From positions 1 to 64,000 of the forward strand of contig JABZJS010000002.1 of NCBI GenBank assembly GCA_015257665.1: DNA of 64,000 nucleotides, read 5' to 3'. The stretch is from Nanosynbacter sp. (GTDB taxonomy: Bacteria; Patescibacteriota; Saccharimonadia; Saccharimonadales; Saccharimonadaceae). The notes under the pieces were generated by a model, which was not told the origin of the DNA, made no database searches, and was given only the letters and a program-made list of their open reading frames with translations. A program made the translations under genes and the position numbers. Positions 33,983 through 41,700 of this stretch are shown in pieces (within the stretch, counting starts at the first letter, position 1; every line of letters starts with the position of its first letter).

Positions 33983-36541
33983 ATGACATACCATGCCAAA
34001 ACCCCTCAGCAGACGATGGCCGACCTATCGTCTGGCGTCCGTGGTCTCGATGACGCTGCTGTGGCTGAGCGGCTGGAACACTACGGCCCTAATATTATCC
34101 GCGTTGTGCACGAACCACTGTGGCGGCGGCTCATCAAGCCATTTTGCTCGGTGTTTATGCTGGTGCTGTTTGCGGCAGCGGCGATTAGTTTCTTCCACCA
34201 GGCAGTGGTGGACGGACTGATTATTTTGGCGATTATTCTGGTAAGTGCACTGATCGATTACACGCAGCAGCTCTCTACCGAGCGCATTATTCGCTCACTA
34301 CAAAAGCACGCTCCCTTGCAGGTGCGTGTCCGTCGGCATGAAGGTGAACAATCACTTGATGCGGAGCAGCTGGTGCCAGGTGATGTGATCATCGTGGAAG
34401 AGGGTGATAAGATCCCGGCTGACGCGCGGGTGCTCGAGGAGCGCTCGCTCCGGGTGGATGAATCGCAGCTGACGGGTGAGTCGCTCCCGATCGAGAAGAA
34501 TAGTGCGGTTCTCCCCATGGCAACGGCGCTCTATGAGCGGCGGAATTGTTTGTATCAGGGGTCATTTGTGATTGGTGGCAGTGCGCTTGCTATTGTGACG
34601 GCGACCGGAAATGCGACTGAGTATGGTAAACTGGCTGCTCTCTCGAGTCACCCACGTGAGACGAGCCCAGTGGAGCGCACGATCAATAAGCTGGTAAGTC
34701 AAATTATCATCGTTGTGTTGGTGGCGTCAGTGGTAGCGCTGGGGCTGGCGCTGTGGCGTGGTATGGAACTCACTGCAGCGCTGCAGTTTGTGATTGCGCT
34801 TGCCGTTAGTGCAGTGCCGGAGGGGTTGCCAGTGGCAATCTCGGTGATTTTGGCTATTGGTATGCAGCGGATGGCGCGGCGCAAGGCACTAGTGCGGACG
34901 ATGGCGGCAATTGAGACAATTGGCGTCGTGACGACAATCGCTACAGACAAGACGGGTACCCTTACGCGCAACAAACTCACTGTCCAGGCCGTCTGGGCAC
35001 CGGGCAACCGTACTGAGCCACTACTCCAGACACTGGCTGGCAGCACCTTGCCCAATAGCCGAAGCAAGATGTATGATCCGCTTGATCGAGCCTTTGCCGC
35101 TTATTGCAACGAGCAGCGCGTCTCGCGGCCGCAGCGCCGAGCAGGTTTGACGCTCTTTCCTTTTGAACATAAGCTGGCGATGAGTGGCACACTCCAGGCA
35201 GTTGGCACTGGGCAATATCGCCTGTGTGTAAAGGGTGCGCCAGAGGCGATCATTCGTCATGCGCGGCTTTCTAGTGCAGATAAGCGCGCGACGCTCCAGG
35301 CTTTGCAGCAGCTCACGGGACAGGGGTATAGAGTAATTGCCTTGGCGTATACGGCGCTTCGCACGTCGATTGATTCGCTGGAGCAGCTGCCAGCGCGCCA
35401 GGGGTTGCAGTTTGTGGGGTTAGTTGGTGTTGCAGATAGTGTGCGGCCAGAGGCTCGGCCGTCGATTGCTCGGGCACACCAAGCAGGTATCACAGTGCGG
35501 ATGATTACTGGCGATCATTTTGAGACGGCGTATCAGATTGGGCGGCAACTCGGCCTCGTGCAGGGACACGATGAGGTGTATGATTGCCGACGGCTTGGCC
35601 AATTGAGCGACGACGAGCTCGCTACAGTGGTGGCCCGAGCACACGTCTTCTCACGGGTCATACCAGAGCACAAGCATCGTATCCTCACAGCGCTCAATGC
35701 AACAGACATCACTGCCATGACGGGCGATGGTGTCAATGATATCCCCGCACTGACCAATGCCAATGTCGGTATCGCGATGGGCTCGGGGGCGCAGATAGCG
35801 CGCGATGCTGGTGATATTATCCTGCTTGATAACAACTTCCGCTCCATTATTAGTGCTGTGCATGAGGGACGGACGATCTACGCTAATATCAAGCGTATGG
35901 TGGTGTATTTGCTTGCGACGAACCTTGGCGAGGTGCTGGTGTCGATTGGCTCACTCCTGGTGGGTTTGCCTATCCCACTCTTGCCAGTGCAGATCTTGTG
36001 GGTCAATTTGGTGACGGATACAACGATGGTTATTCCATTGGGTGTTGAGCCAGGCTCACCCCAAGCAATGCGTCGACCACCGTACCATCCCAAAGCACCA
36101 CTGCTCAGTCGCTTTATGCTGAGTCGGGTTGGGCTCATCGCGGTGGTGATGGCGGTTATTACATTGGGGCTCTACGGTATGTATTATCACTCGCATGGCG
36201 AAGGATATGCGCGCACTATTGCCTTTTGTGCGCTGGTGGTAATGCAGTGGGCGAGCGCTCTCGCTGCCCGTAGTGATTACGAACCTGTTTGGCGGCGCGT
36301 TCGGCGGTGGAGCACAGCATTTTATGGTGGCTTGGCAGTATCGATTGCGCTCCAACTGGTTGCGCTGTTTGGGCCGCTTGAGCAGTGGCTCCATGTGGCA
36401 CCTATCTCGTGGAGCGATGGTGTCTTTGTCTGGATCGTGGCATTCTTCGTCCCACTTGCGATTATCGAAGGGCACAAGTGGCTTGGGCGCACCTATTTTG
36501 GCAAAGGGCACGCTGTGGTACGTCCGCGTCGACGGCGGTGA
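33983..36541 (+). CDS. Cation-transporting P-type ATPase (P2/P3-like)
   Basis: 852 residues. An N-terminal cation ATPase domain is followed by a P-type core: actuator TGES near 175, PEGLP in helix 4 near 290, phosphorylation site DKTGT near 330, KGAPE in the nucleotide domain near 425, hinge TGDGVND near 585, then a C-terminal helix bundle. PEGLP and overall layout fit Ca2+ or other cation pumps of the PMR1/PacL kind. Ion choice cannot be read with certainty. The ATG at 33983 lies 9 nt after TATAAT, so the longer frame from 33893 is rejected. Confidence 0.93.
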   Translation: MTYHAKTPQQTMADLSSGVRGLDDAAVAERLEHYGPNIIRVVHEPLWRRLIKPFCSVFMLVLFAAAAISFFHQAVVDGLIILAIILVSALIDYTQQLSTERIIRSLQKHAPLQVRVRRHEGEQSLDAEQLVPGDVIIVEEGDKIPADARVLEERSLRVDESQLTGESLPIEKNSAVLPMATALYERRNCLYQGSFVIGGSALAIVTATGNATEYGKLAALSSHPRETSPVERTINKLVSQIIIVVLVASVVALGLALWRGMELTAALQFVIALAVSAVPEGLPVAISVILAIGMQRMARRKALVRTMAAIETIGVVTTIATDKTGTLTRNKLTVQAVWAPGNRTEPLLQTLAGSTLPNSRSKMYDPLDRAFAAYCNEQRVSRPQRRAGLTLFPFEHKLAMSGTLQAVGTGQYRLCVKGAPEAIIRHARLSSADKRATLQALQQLTGQGYRVIALAYTALRTSIDSLEQLPARQGLQFVGLVGVADSVRPEARPSIARAHQAGITVRMITGDHFETAYQIGRQLGLVQGHDEVYDCRRLGQLSDDELATVVARAHVFSRVIPEHKHRILTALNATDITAMTGDGVNDIPALTNANVGIAMGSGAQIARDAGDIILLDNNFRSIISAVHEGRTIYANIKRMVVYLLATNLGEVLVSIGSLLVGLPIPLLPVQILWVNLVTDTTMVIPLGVEPGSPQAMRRPPYHPKAPLLSRFMLSRVGLIAVVMAVITLGLYGMYYHSHGEGYARTIAFCALVVMQWASALAARSDYEPVWRRVRRWSTAFYGGLAVSIALQLVALFGPLEQWLHVAPISWSDGVFVWIVAFFVPLAIIEGHKWLGRTYFGKGHAVVRPRRRR

Positions 36542-36614
36542 TTTTAGAAAATTGTATTTGAAAACGGGTTTGGTTTACCATTTTTACTCTTCTACAATTC
36601 AACAATATCCTATT

Positions 36615-36644
36615 TTGGGATTATACCATATTGGGATATATGAT
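36615..36644 (+). promoter_or_regulatory. Direct-repeat operator over the control-protein promoter
   Basis: TTGGGAT occurs at 36615-36621 and 36631-36637, 16 bp apart. The -10 TATGAT is at 36639-36644 with the ATG 7 nt later. The repeats flank the spacer, as expected for an autoregulated restriction-modification controller. Confidence 0.5.
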
Positions 36645-36651
36645 TATAGTA

Positions 36652-36873
36652 ATGAGCACGTCTGTTTATAACGATGATTATAAGAAACTCATTGAGCGGC
36701 TTAAGCAAGCTCGACTTGATGCCGGCCTTTCACAACAGGTGGTTGCTGACGAGCTAAACAAGCCTCAATCCTACGTATCCAAAGTTGAGTCTGGCGACCG
36801 CAGGTTGGATATCATCGAAGTGAAAGAGTTTGCAAAATTATACAAGAAGAAATTGGAAGATCTGATTGCATAG
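36652..36873 (+). CDS. XRE-family regulator, restriction-modification control protein type
   Basis: 73 residues, just a helix-turn-helix (RLDAGLSQQVVADELNKPQSYVSKVESGDRR). Size and position, 2 bp before the endonuclease gene, match C proteins that delay endonuclease expression until methylation is complete. A more distant ATG at 36631 lies inside the promoter. The locus is AT-rich compared with its neighbours, which suggests horizontal transfer. Confidence 0.85.
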   Translation: MSTSVYNDDYKKLIERLKQARLDAGLSQQVVADELNKPQSYVSKVESGDRRLDIIEVKEFAKLYKKKLEDLIA

Positions 36874-36875
36874 TT

Positions 36876-37389
36876 ATGACACAGAAATACAATATTCAAG
36901 CAGCATACGAGTTCTATAGGAAGTTTATCTACAACAAAGAACACCAAGCATTGCTTACAGAGAATAATTTTCATATTGCGGGCAGTCAGTGTTCACCCGA
37001 TTAATTGGGAGCTTTTTAGCGCCGTTCTCACTGGAGACAAAGGCAAAGATGGTTATGGCTCCGATCTAAATAATTATGAAGTGAAATCATCGGTAGGTAG
37101 GAATAGTTTTGAATATCAATATCATTTGTATGGCGGTCGAGCCAAGCTTGCTGATGATATGAAAGTGAGCCATATCTTCATATCTTATAGTCCCGATTAT
37201 AGGGATATAGAGGTGAGACTCGTCGAAGGAGACAAATTGAAAGATTTGTTTGAAAGCTGGGAAGACGGTCTGATCAAGAACTACGAAGGCCCGAACAGGC
37301 GTCAACGTTACAGAAAAAGCATTTCTTTTGGGCGTGTAGAACGATCAGGCAGGTTGATTCTGAAGACTAAGGACGGGCGGCTCGTTTAG
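36876..37389 (+). pseudogene. Frameshifted type II restriction endonuclease, PD-(D/E)XK fold
   Basis: The first frame (36876-37001) gives 41 residues ending IAGSQCSPD and a stop. The second frame continues as VHPINWELFSAVL to 37389. A tandem CAGT duplication at 36983-36990 explains the shift: removing one copy restores a continuous ~170-residue protein through IAGSVHPINW. The nuclease core YGSD-x4-YEVKSS supplies the catalytic Asp and ExK. The 3' end overlaps the convergent methyltransferase gene by 45 bp. The remaining methyltransferase would be an orphan unless the tract is phase-variable. Confidence 0.82.
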
Positions 37390-38535
37390 TTCAGCCGTAG
37401 TCTCGGGTACCTCAACGATGGAGTTGAGATAGTTATCTCCAATCCACTGTAAAACAGATACGCAAACGGCATCACCGAATCCAAACAGGGTTTGATTGAG
37501 TGAAAAATCGGGATGTATATTGTAGTTATCTGCTCCCATAAGTAGGGCAGCTTCTTTGCCGTTGATAAGGCGAGCATCAATTTTGTCTTTACCAGCCCTG
37601 ACAAGTATCTGTCGAGCGCTACCGCCTTTCGGGGTTCTTAAGCAACCAGCTATGCCGTCCGTCCTAAGTTCAACGGTCGACTGTTTCCTGCCGTCTCGAA
37701 TACGCATACGCCGGAACGCTGGATAGTATGAATACTCATCTTTGTTTTTGGCAGCTTCAAGCAAATCTTCGTGATAAGAGTGCAATTGCCCCAGTAGCAG
37801 CGCTGTCCTTTGTTTTGGCCACCATTCTTCCGCCGTATCGATTACCTCATTGAGTGTCATAGTTCTTACCGGCAAGTTTGGCAAATTATGGAAATACCAA
37901 TCCAAATCACTGTTCTTGTGTACATAGTCAATAATCTTTTGAGGCCTGGCGTTTGAGCTGCGCATAGTGAATTCTTGGCGGAGATCGTTTTGATCATAGC
38001 CTTCAACTAATGACTTATGAATACCAATAATAAATATGCGGACACGACTTTGAGGCACAAAATGCGCCGCATTGATCCTTAACAAATCTGCACGATAGCC
38101 AAGCTTGTTTAATGATTCGATAACCGCTCGTAGATCCTTGCCATTGTTAGACGTCAATAAACCCTCAACATTCTCAAGTAGTACAAAGTTAGGATTTTCA
38201 TCGCCATATTTTTCTTTCATTTCAGAAAGAATACGGACAAAATGCCAAAAAGCCGACGACTCACCCTCGTAAATACCATGGCGCGCACCGGCAACTGAGA
38301 GATCAGTGCAAGGAAAGGACGCATGAGCCAGTTGGACGTTCGGCACATTATCACCGCGTTCCTTCGCTATATCTTTAATGACATAGTGGTTGCCATCAAA
38401 GTTTATTGCGTACTGGTTTGCTTTTTCTTGGTCATAATCTAACGCATAGACCGTGTTCCAGCCAGCGCGTTCAAGTCCTAGCGATACTAAACCAATTCCA
38501 GCAAAAAAGTCTGCAACTGTTCGTGTGTCGCTCAT
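37345..38535 (-). CDS. DNA (cytosine-5-)-methyltransferase
   Basis: 396 residues. Motif I DFFAGIGLVSLGLERAG, catalytic motif IV with Cys in SFPCTDLS (Gln usual after PC is Thr), motif VI LLENVEGLL, motif VIII QSRVRIFIIGI, and a C-terminal motif IX/X ending FGDAVCVSVLQWIG. The target site is unknown. The ATG overlaps the stop of the upstream lexA-like gene as ATGA, so expression should be coupled to that repressor. It pairs with the broken endonuclease at 36876-37389. Confidence 0.93.
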   Translation of the reverse strand: MSDTRTVADFFAGIGLVSLGLERAGWNTVYALDYDQEKANQYAINFDGNHYVIKDIAKERGDNVPNVQLAHASFPCTDLSVAGARHGIYEGESSAFWHFVRILSEMKEKYGDENPNFVLLENVEGLLTSNNGKDLRAVIESLNKLGYRADLLRINAAHFVPQSRVRIFIIGIHKSLVEGYDQNDLRQEFTMRSSNARPQKIIDYVHKNSDLDWYFHNLPNLPVRTMTLNEVIDTAEEWWPKQRTALLLGQLHSYHEDLLEAAKNKDEYSYYPAFRRMRIRDGRKQSTVELRTDGIAGCLRTPKGGSARQILVRAGKDKIDARLINGKEAALLMGADNYNIHPDFSLNQTLFGFGDAVCVSVLQWIGDNYLNSIVEVPETTAELNEPPVLSLQNQPA

Positions 38536-39152
38536 ACTTCTCTCCTTATAACCCCAACAACTTTGCCCTGAACCTCAACATTATCTTCATAAAAAGGCTT
38601 CATAAAGCTATTAGCAGGCACCAGCTTTGTTCTACTAGCTTCTTGGTATAATTTCTTGAGTGTTACGGCATTTTTTTCTGGCAAATACACCACGGCTTTT
38701 TCGCCGTTTTCAACAGTAGATTGATCTCTCACAATTACAATGTCCCCATCAGATATACCTTCTTCGATCATGCTTGTACCGCTAACCCTCAAGGCGTAGT
38801 ATCTGGCACCGTTTTTGACCATTGTTGATGGTATGTCAATACTTTCATTCGTGCGAATTGCTTCGATAGGACCTCCGGCGGCGATAGTGCCGAGTAGAGG
38901 GATATTAACAATTTTAAAAGTGCGAGAATGTGGCTGAGTCATCTCGATAGCCCGCCTCGCTCCTTTGTCGCCAGAAAGCAACCCTTTTCCCTTGAGATGC
39001 GACACGTGCTGGTGCACGGTAGGTATTGAGACGCTAAAGTGCTCTGCTATCTCGGCGAGTGATGGCGAATACTTGTTTGTTTTTTGGAATACTCCGATGA
39101 AGTTGAGTATTTCCGCTTGACGCTTAGATGGCTTTGTTGACGCCTGTTTCAT
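38532..39152 (-). CDS. lexA: LexA-like SOS repressor
   Basis: 206 residues. An N-terminal winged HTH (PSLAEIAEHFSVSIPTVHQHVSHLKGKGLL) and a C-terminal self-cleaving S24 domain with Ala-Gly bond in TIAAGGP, catalytic Ser in VSGTSMIEEGI and Lys in NGEKAVVYL. RecA-stimulated cleavage should relieve repression. Its HTH differs from the canonical E. coli type. It sits in the defence island and drives the methyltransferase gene through a 4-bp overlap, so it may be the island's regulator instead of the host's global LexA. Confidence 0.88.
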   Translation of the reverse strand: MKQASTKPSKRQAEILNFIGVFQKTNKYSPSLAEIAEHFSVSIPTVHQHVSHLKGKGLLSGDKGARRAIEMTQPHSRTFKIVNIPLLGTIAAGGPIEAIRTNESIDIPSTMVKNGARYYALRVSGTSMIEEGISDGDIVIVRDQSTVENGEKAVVYLPEKNAVTLKKLYQEASRTKLVPANSFMKPFYEDNVEVQGKVVGVIRREV

Positions 39153-39158
39153 ACTTTC

Positions 39159-39187
39159 ATTATAATACCTAAAGAAAACCTAAACAA
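39159..39187 (-). promoter_or_regulatory. lexA-like promoter with direct-repeat operator
   Basis: On the minus strand TTGTTT (39182-39187), 17 bp, TATAAT (39159-39164), 6 nt, ATG: leaderless. TTTAGGT occurs twice (39178-39184 and 39167-39173), 11 bp apart, one helical turn, within the spacer, and is a candidate binding site for the repressor. Confidence 0.65.
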
Positions 39188-39243
39188 TACATTTTCTATA
39201 GGAATATACATAAGCCGTTTGGCCAAAGTGAGGGAGAAATAAA

Positions 39244-39934
39244 ATGAACGAACATTTTGAGGAGATGTTACACTGTCTCAAATTGACCAAAAAACAGAAA
39301 AAAGACACCTAAGATAAAGTACACAAGGGTAGCCAGGTATTTGCATAATTAGTTTTACGATACAAAATACACCGGCAGTACGAAATCGCTGATTGGCTCA
39401 TACGGTAAAAAGACAAACGTCAGTCCGCCTACAGACGTAGATCTGTTATTCAAGATTCCTGCGGAAGTCTTTGACCAATACTATAATCACTCTGGCAATG
39501 GTCCGCTAGCCCTTTTATAAGACATCGGAATAAAGCTTGGCAAAAAGTATACTACGGCTAAAAAATCTCCGCATGGAGTAAAGCCGTACTAGTAAAGTTC
39601 TCTGACGACAAGCATAATGGAGAACTTCTGGCAGTTTTCGATGTTGGTGATGTATTCATGATACCTAATAGCGAAGACGGCGGAAACTGGGAATCGTTTG
39701 ACGCACACGCTGATCTATATGCAGTGAATGGTACAAACGATGCCTCAGACAAGATATGGGTGACGATTGTCTACACGTACTTTGACCGGTTCGTAGCCAC
39801 GTCCAACAAAGATGTTTCACAGATCCAGATAGCACTAAGTAGATCAGCGAAGGCGATTGAGTATGAGGAGAATGAGAAGTTCGTAGATGCCTGTAACGAG
39901 TGGCGCAAGGTATTTGGTGACAGAACAAGTTCAG
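39244..39934 (+). pseudogene. Decayed CD-NTase (CBASS-type nucleotidyltransferase)
   Basis: Three frames carry pieces of one protein. 39244 gives MNEHFEEMLHCLKLTKKQ. From about 39359 the second frame gives IGSYGKKTNVSPPTDVDLLF, the GS and DvD catalytic signature of SMODS/CD-NTase enzymes that make cyclic oligonucleotides in CBASS defence, broken by TAA after LALL. From about 39585 the first frame resumes with VKFSDDKHNGELLAVFDVGD, IPNSEDGGNWESFDA and a C-terminal helix ending NEWRKVFGDR, typical of the family end. At least two frameshifts and several stops make it non-functional. No effector gene remains. Confidence 0.75.
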
Positions 39935-39956
39935 CCTACGACAAGAATTTAACGAC

Positions 39957-39996
39957 AATGCGCCAGCCTGACCTTCGGTGCAAGCTGGCGCATTGT
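39957..39996. repeat. Perfect 11-bp inverted repeat next to tRNA-Gln
   Basis: AATGCGCCAGC/GCTGGCGCATT with an 18-nt loop. Strong hairpin without a T run on either strand. It lies between the CD-NTase remnant and the 3' end of tRNA-Gln. Confidence 0.6.
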
Positions 39997-40021
39997 CACA
40001 AAAAATGCGGAAAATTCCTTT

Positions 40022-40096
40022 TGGCTGGGGTGGAGGGATTCGAACCCCCGCATGACGGGACCAGAACCCGTTGCCTTACCACTTGGCGACACCCCA
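40022..40096 (-). tRNA. tRNA-Gln(CTG)
   Basis: Acceptor TGGGGTG/CACCCCA with the U1-A72 glutamine identity pair, anticodon stem ACGGG/CCCGT with loop TTCTGGT (CTG), CCA encoded. The 3' end faces the defence island. Confidence 0.95.
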
Positions 40097-40108
40097 TCGC
40101 TACAGAAT

Positions 40109-40137
40109 ACTGTAGCACAGGCAGGGGTGGTTTTCAA
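40109..40137 (-). promoter_or_regulatory. Promoter of tRNA-Gln
   Basis: On the minus strand TTGAAA (40132-40137), 17 bp, TACAGT (40109-40114). Confidence 0.7.
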
Positions 40138-40369
40138 GCTGTTTGCGTCGAAACTACGTGGCTTATAGTATTGCCACTCACCCTCTTGCTTGTCGTTCAT
40201 TCGAAGAATGGTAGCTTGTCGCCAAGCAAATAAGTTCGCTAGCTTTGCACACGAAATGAATAACTCAATAGAGATATTTATTCTCTCATTGCGCTAGTGG
40301 GGAGTGAATAGAGAGTGTAACCTTAGCAGGCGTTATCAACCAAGATGGCAGGTGTGTAATCTAGGAGTG

Positions 40370-40867
40370 TTAAAATTCATCCTTCACTTCGTGTGCAACA
40401 TATAGTGCTGCCAGTGCAAATAACAGCGACATGAGCGACACCAGCACGGCCAGTGGCATCATAAATATATTGAGGATGAAGCCAATCACCGCAAAGAGAC
40501 CAATCACTAGCGCACTACACACCGCAAGCACCCAACCCTGTTTGCGCCGTTCGCGCAAGGGGAGGACCGCAAGGCTAGCAATGATTCCTTGAGTAATAAC
40601 GCACAACAATGCCACGACAAGATAAACTCGCCGCGTAGTCAGCGACGAAGATACTTGTGGCGCAACCATCATCAGCCAAGTACTCACCTTTGATGTAAAA
40701 GCCTGATATAGTTGGACAAGCAAGGATATTCCGTATCCAGCATTAACAACCGCAACCAGCAGCATCATAATCCAGAGGTTATCACGAAACCACTGCTTCA
40801 TGGCGGCGCTCATGCGGGGGAGGGGTTGGCAAAGTTTGGTGAGAGTAGTCGTCAGTACATCAATCAT
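40370..40867 (-). CDS. Hypothetical membrane protein
   Basis: 165 residues with four hydrophobic helices (~30-55, ~78-100, ~108-125, ~130-158). No family is recognised. The ATG at 40867 lies 6 nt after TATACT (40874-40879 on this strand), giving a leaderless start. The ~270 bp between it and tRNA-Gln hold no other gene. Confidence 0.65.
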   Translation of the reverse strand: MIDVLTTTLTKLCQPLPRMSAAMKQWFRDNLWIMMLLVAVVNAGYGISLLVQLYQAFTSKVSTWLMMVAPQVSSSLTTRRVYLVVALLCVITQGIIASLAVLPLRERRKQGWVLAVCSALVIGLFAVIGFILNIFMMPLAVLVSLMSLLFALAALYVAHEVKDEF

Positions 40868-40993
40868 AGTGCTAGTATATCATCTTGGGATAAGTCGTCA
40901 ATTTTGCCGTCCCAACTCACCACCCCTCCAACATAAAAAGCAGGCCCCGTATACTGTAAGATGTACTACCGAGTTACAGAAAGGAGACCTGCT

Positions 40994-41068
40994 ATGGCCT
41001 ATTTACCAATCCTAACCTACCAAAAGCGAGAGCTAGTGCTAAAACGTTCTGAAATGTTCATTTGGTAG
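40994..41068 (+). CDS. 24-codon ORF with strong ribosome-binding site
   Basis: AAAGGAG lies 7 nt before an ATG that opens MAYLPILTYQKRELVLKRSE and ends at TAG (41066-41068). TATACT lies about 40 nt upstream. It may be a genuine small protein or the truncated 5' end of a transposase-like gene; nothing downstream continues it. Confidence 0.35.
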   Translation: MAYLPILTYQKRELVLKRSEMFIW

Positions 41069-41228
41069 CTATCTTTGTTATTGTCTCAGGAATGCTCCTA
41101 TAGTGGAACGTCAAGGCAGATGTTATCCATGCGACCAGAGATGATTGTGTCGATAATATCGCAAAAGCAAAGCACCATTCCATCACGATTCTCCCCAGAA
41201 GTGGCTGCAAATATGATAAAATATCTCC

Positions 41229-41576
41229 ATGAAAGCAGAGCGGCTGCAAACAATGACATTTAAAATCACCGGTGGGAGCACAGTATGTCTCAACAGCCGG
41301 ATTGTTGTGCAGCAAGCGCTGCGTGAGATTGCCTGGCGAGCGGGGCTCTCGGCGGTGCGCTCGGTGAGCCACGACTATGTACCGTATGGCATTGGTGTGG
41401 CGCTTCTCTTGCCCGAAGCGCATATCGCAGCGCGTACTTGGCCCGAGACCGGTCTGGCGTACGTGACGATGACAACCTGCCAACCAGTTGAAAATGAGAT
41501 GATCTCTAGCCTTGAACGCGTCCTAGGCGCTGCCTTTGTCGCCGAGCAGGTCGAGACGGGCGTGGTGAATTTATAG
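41229..41576 (+). CDS. SpeD-like (AdoMet decarboxylase fold) protein lacking the pyruvoyl serine
   Basis: 115 residues, the size of prokaryotic SpeD. The region HDYVPYGIGVALLLPEAHIAARTWPETG aligns with the family segment that ends in ESHxxxHTWPE. The Ser that is cleaved to form the pyruvoyl group is Ala (codon GCG), the following His of HTWPE is Arg, and the serine before it is absent; only the downstream Cys (TMTTC) is kept. Autocatalytic processing and decarboxylation are therefore not expected. It may be a regulator, a dead relic or a new activity. No speE or other polyamine gene is near. The start could also be the ATG at 41253. Confidence 0.7.
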   Translation: MKAERLQTMTFKITGGSTVCLNSRIVVQQALREIAWRAGLSAVRSVSHDYVPYGIGVALLLPEAHIAARTWPETGLAYVTMTTCQPVENEMISSLERVLGAAFVAEQVETGVVNL

Positions 41577-41657
41577 CAGCAGGGTAGGGCAGAGTACTCT
41601 CTAATGGGCTAATGTTCGTCGTCTTAGCAAATCTATTGAACAAATTGCGTACATACC

Positions 41658-41686
41658 TTGTCAAAACACATGTCCCATGCTATAAT
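41658..41686 (+). promoter_or_regulatory. Promoter of the TraG-like gene
   Basis: TTGTCA (41658-41663), 17 bp, TATAAT (41681-41686), 14 nt to the ATG. Confidence 0.65.
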
Positions 41687-41700
41687 CAAAGCGCGTCATT

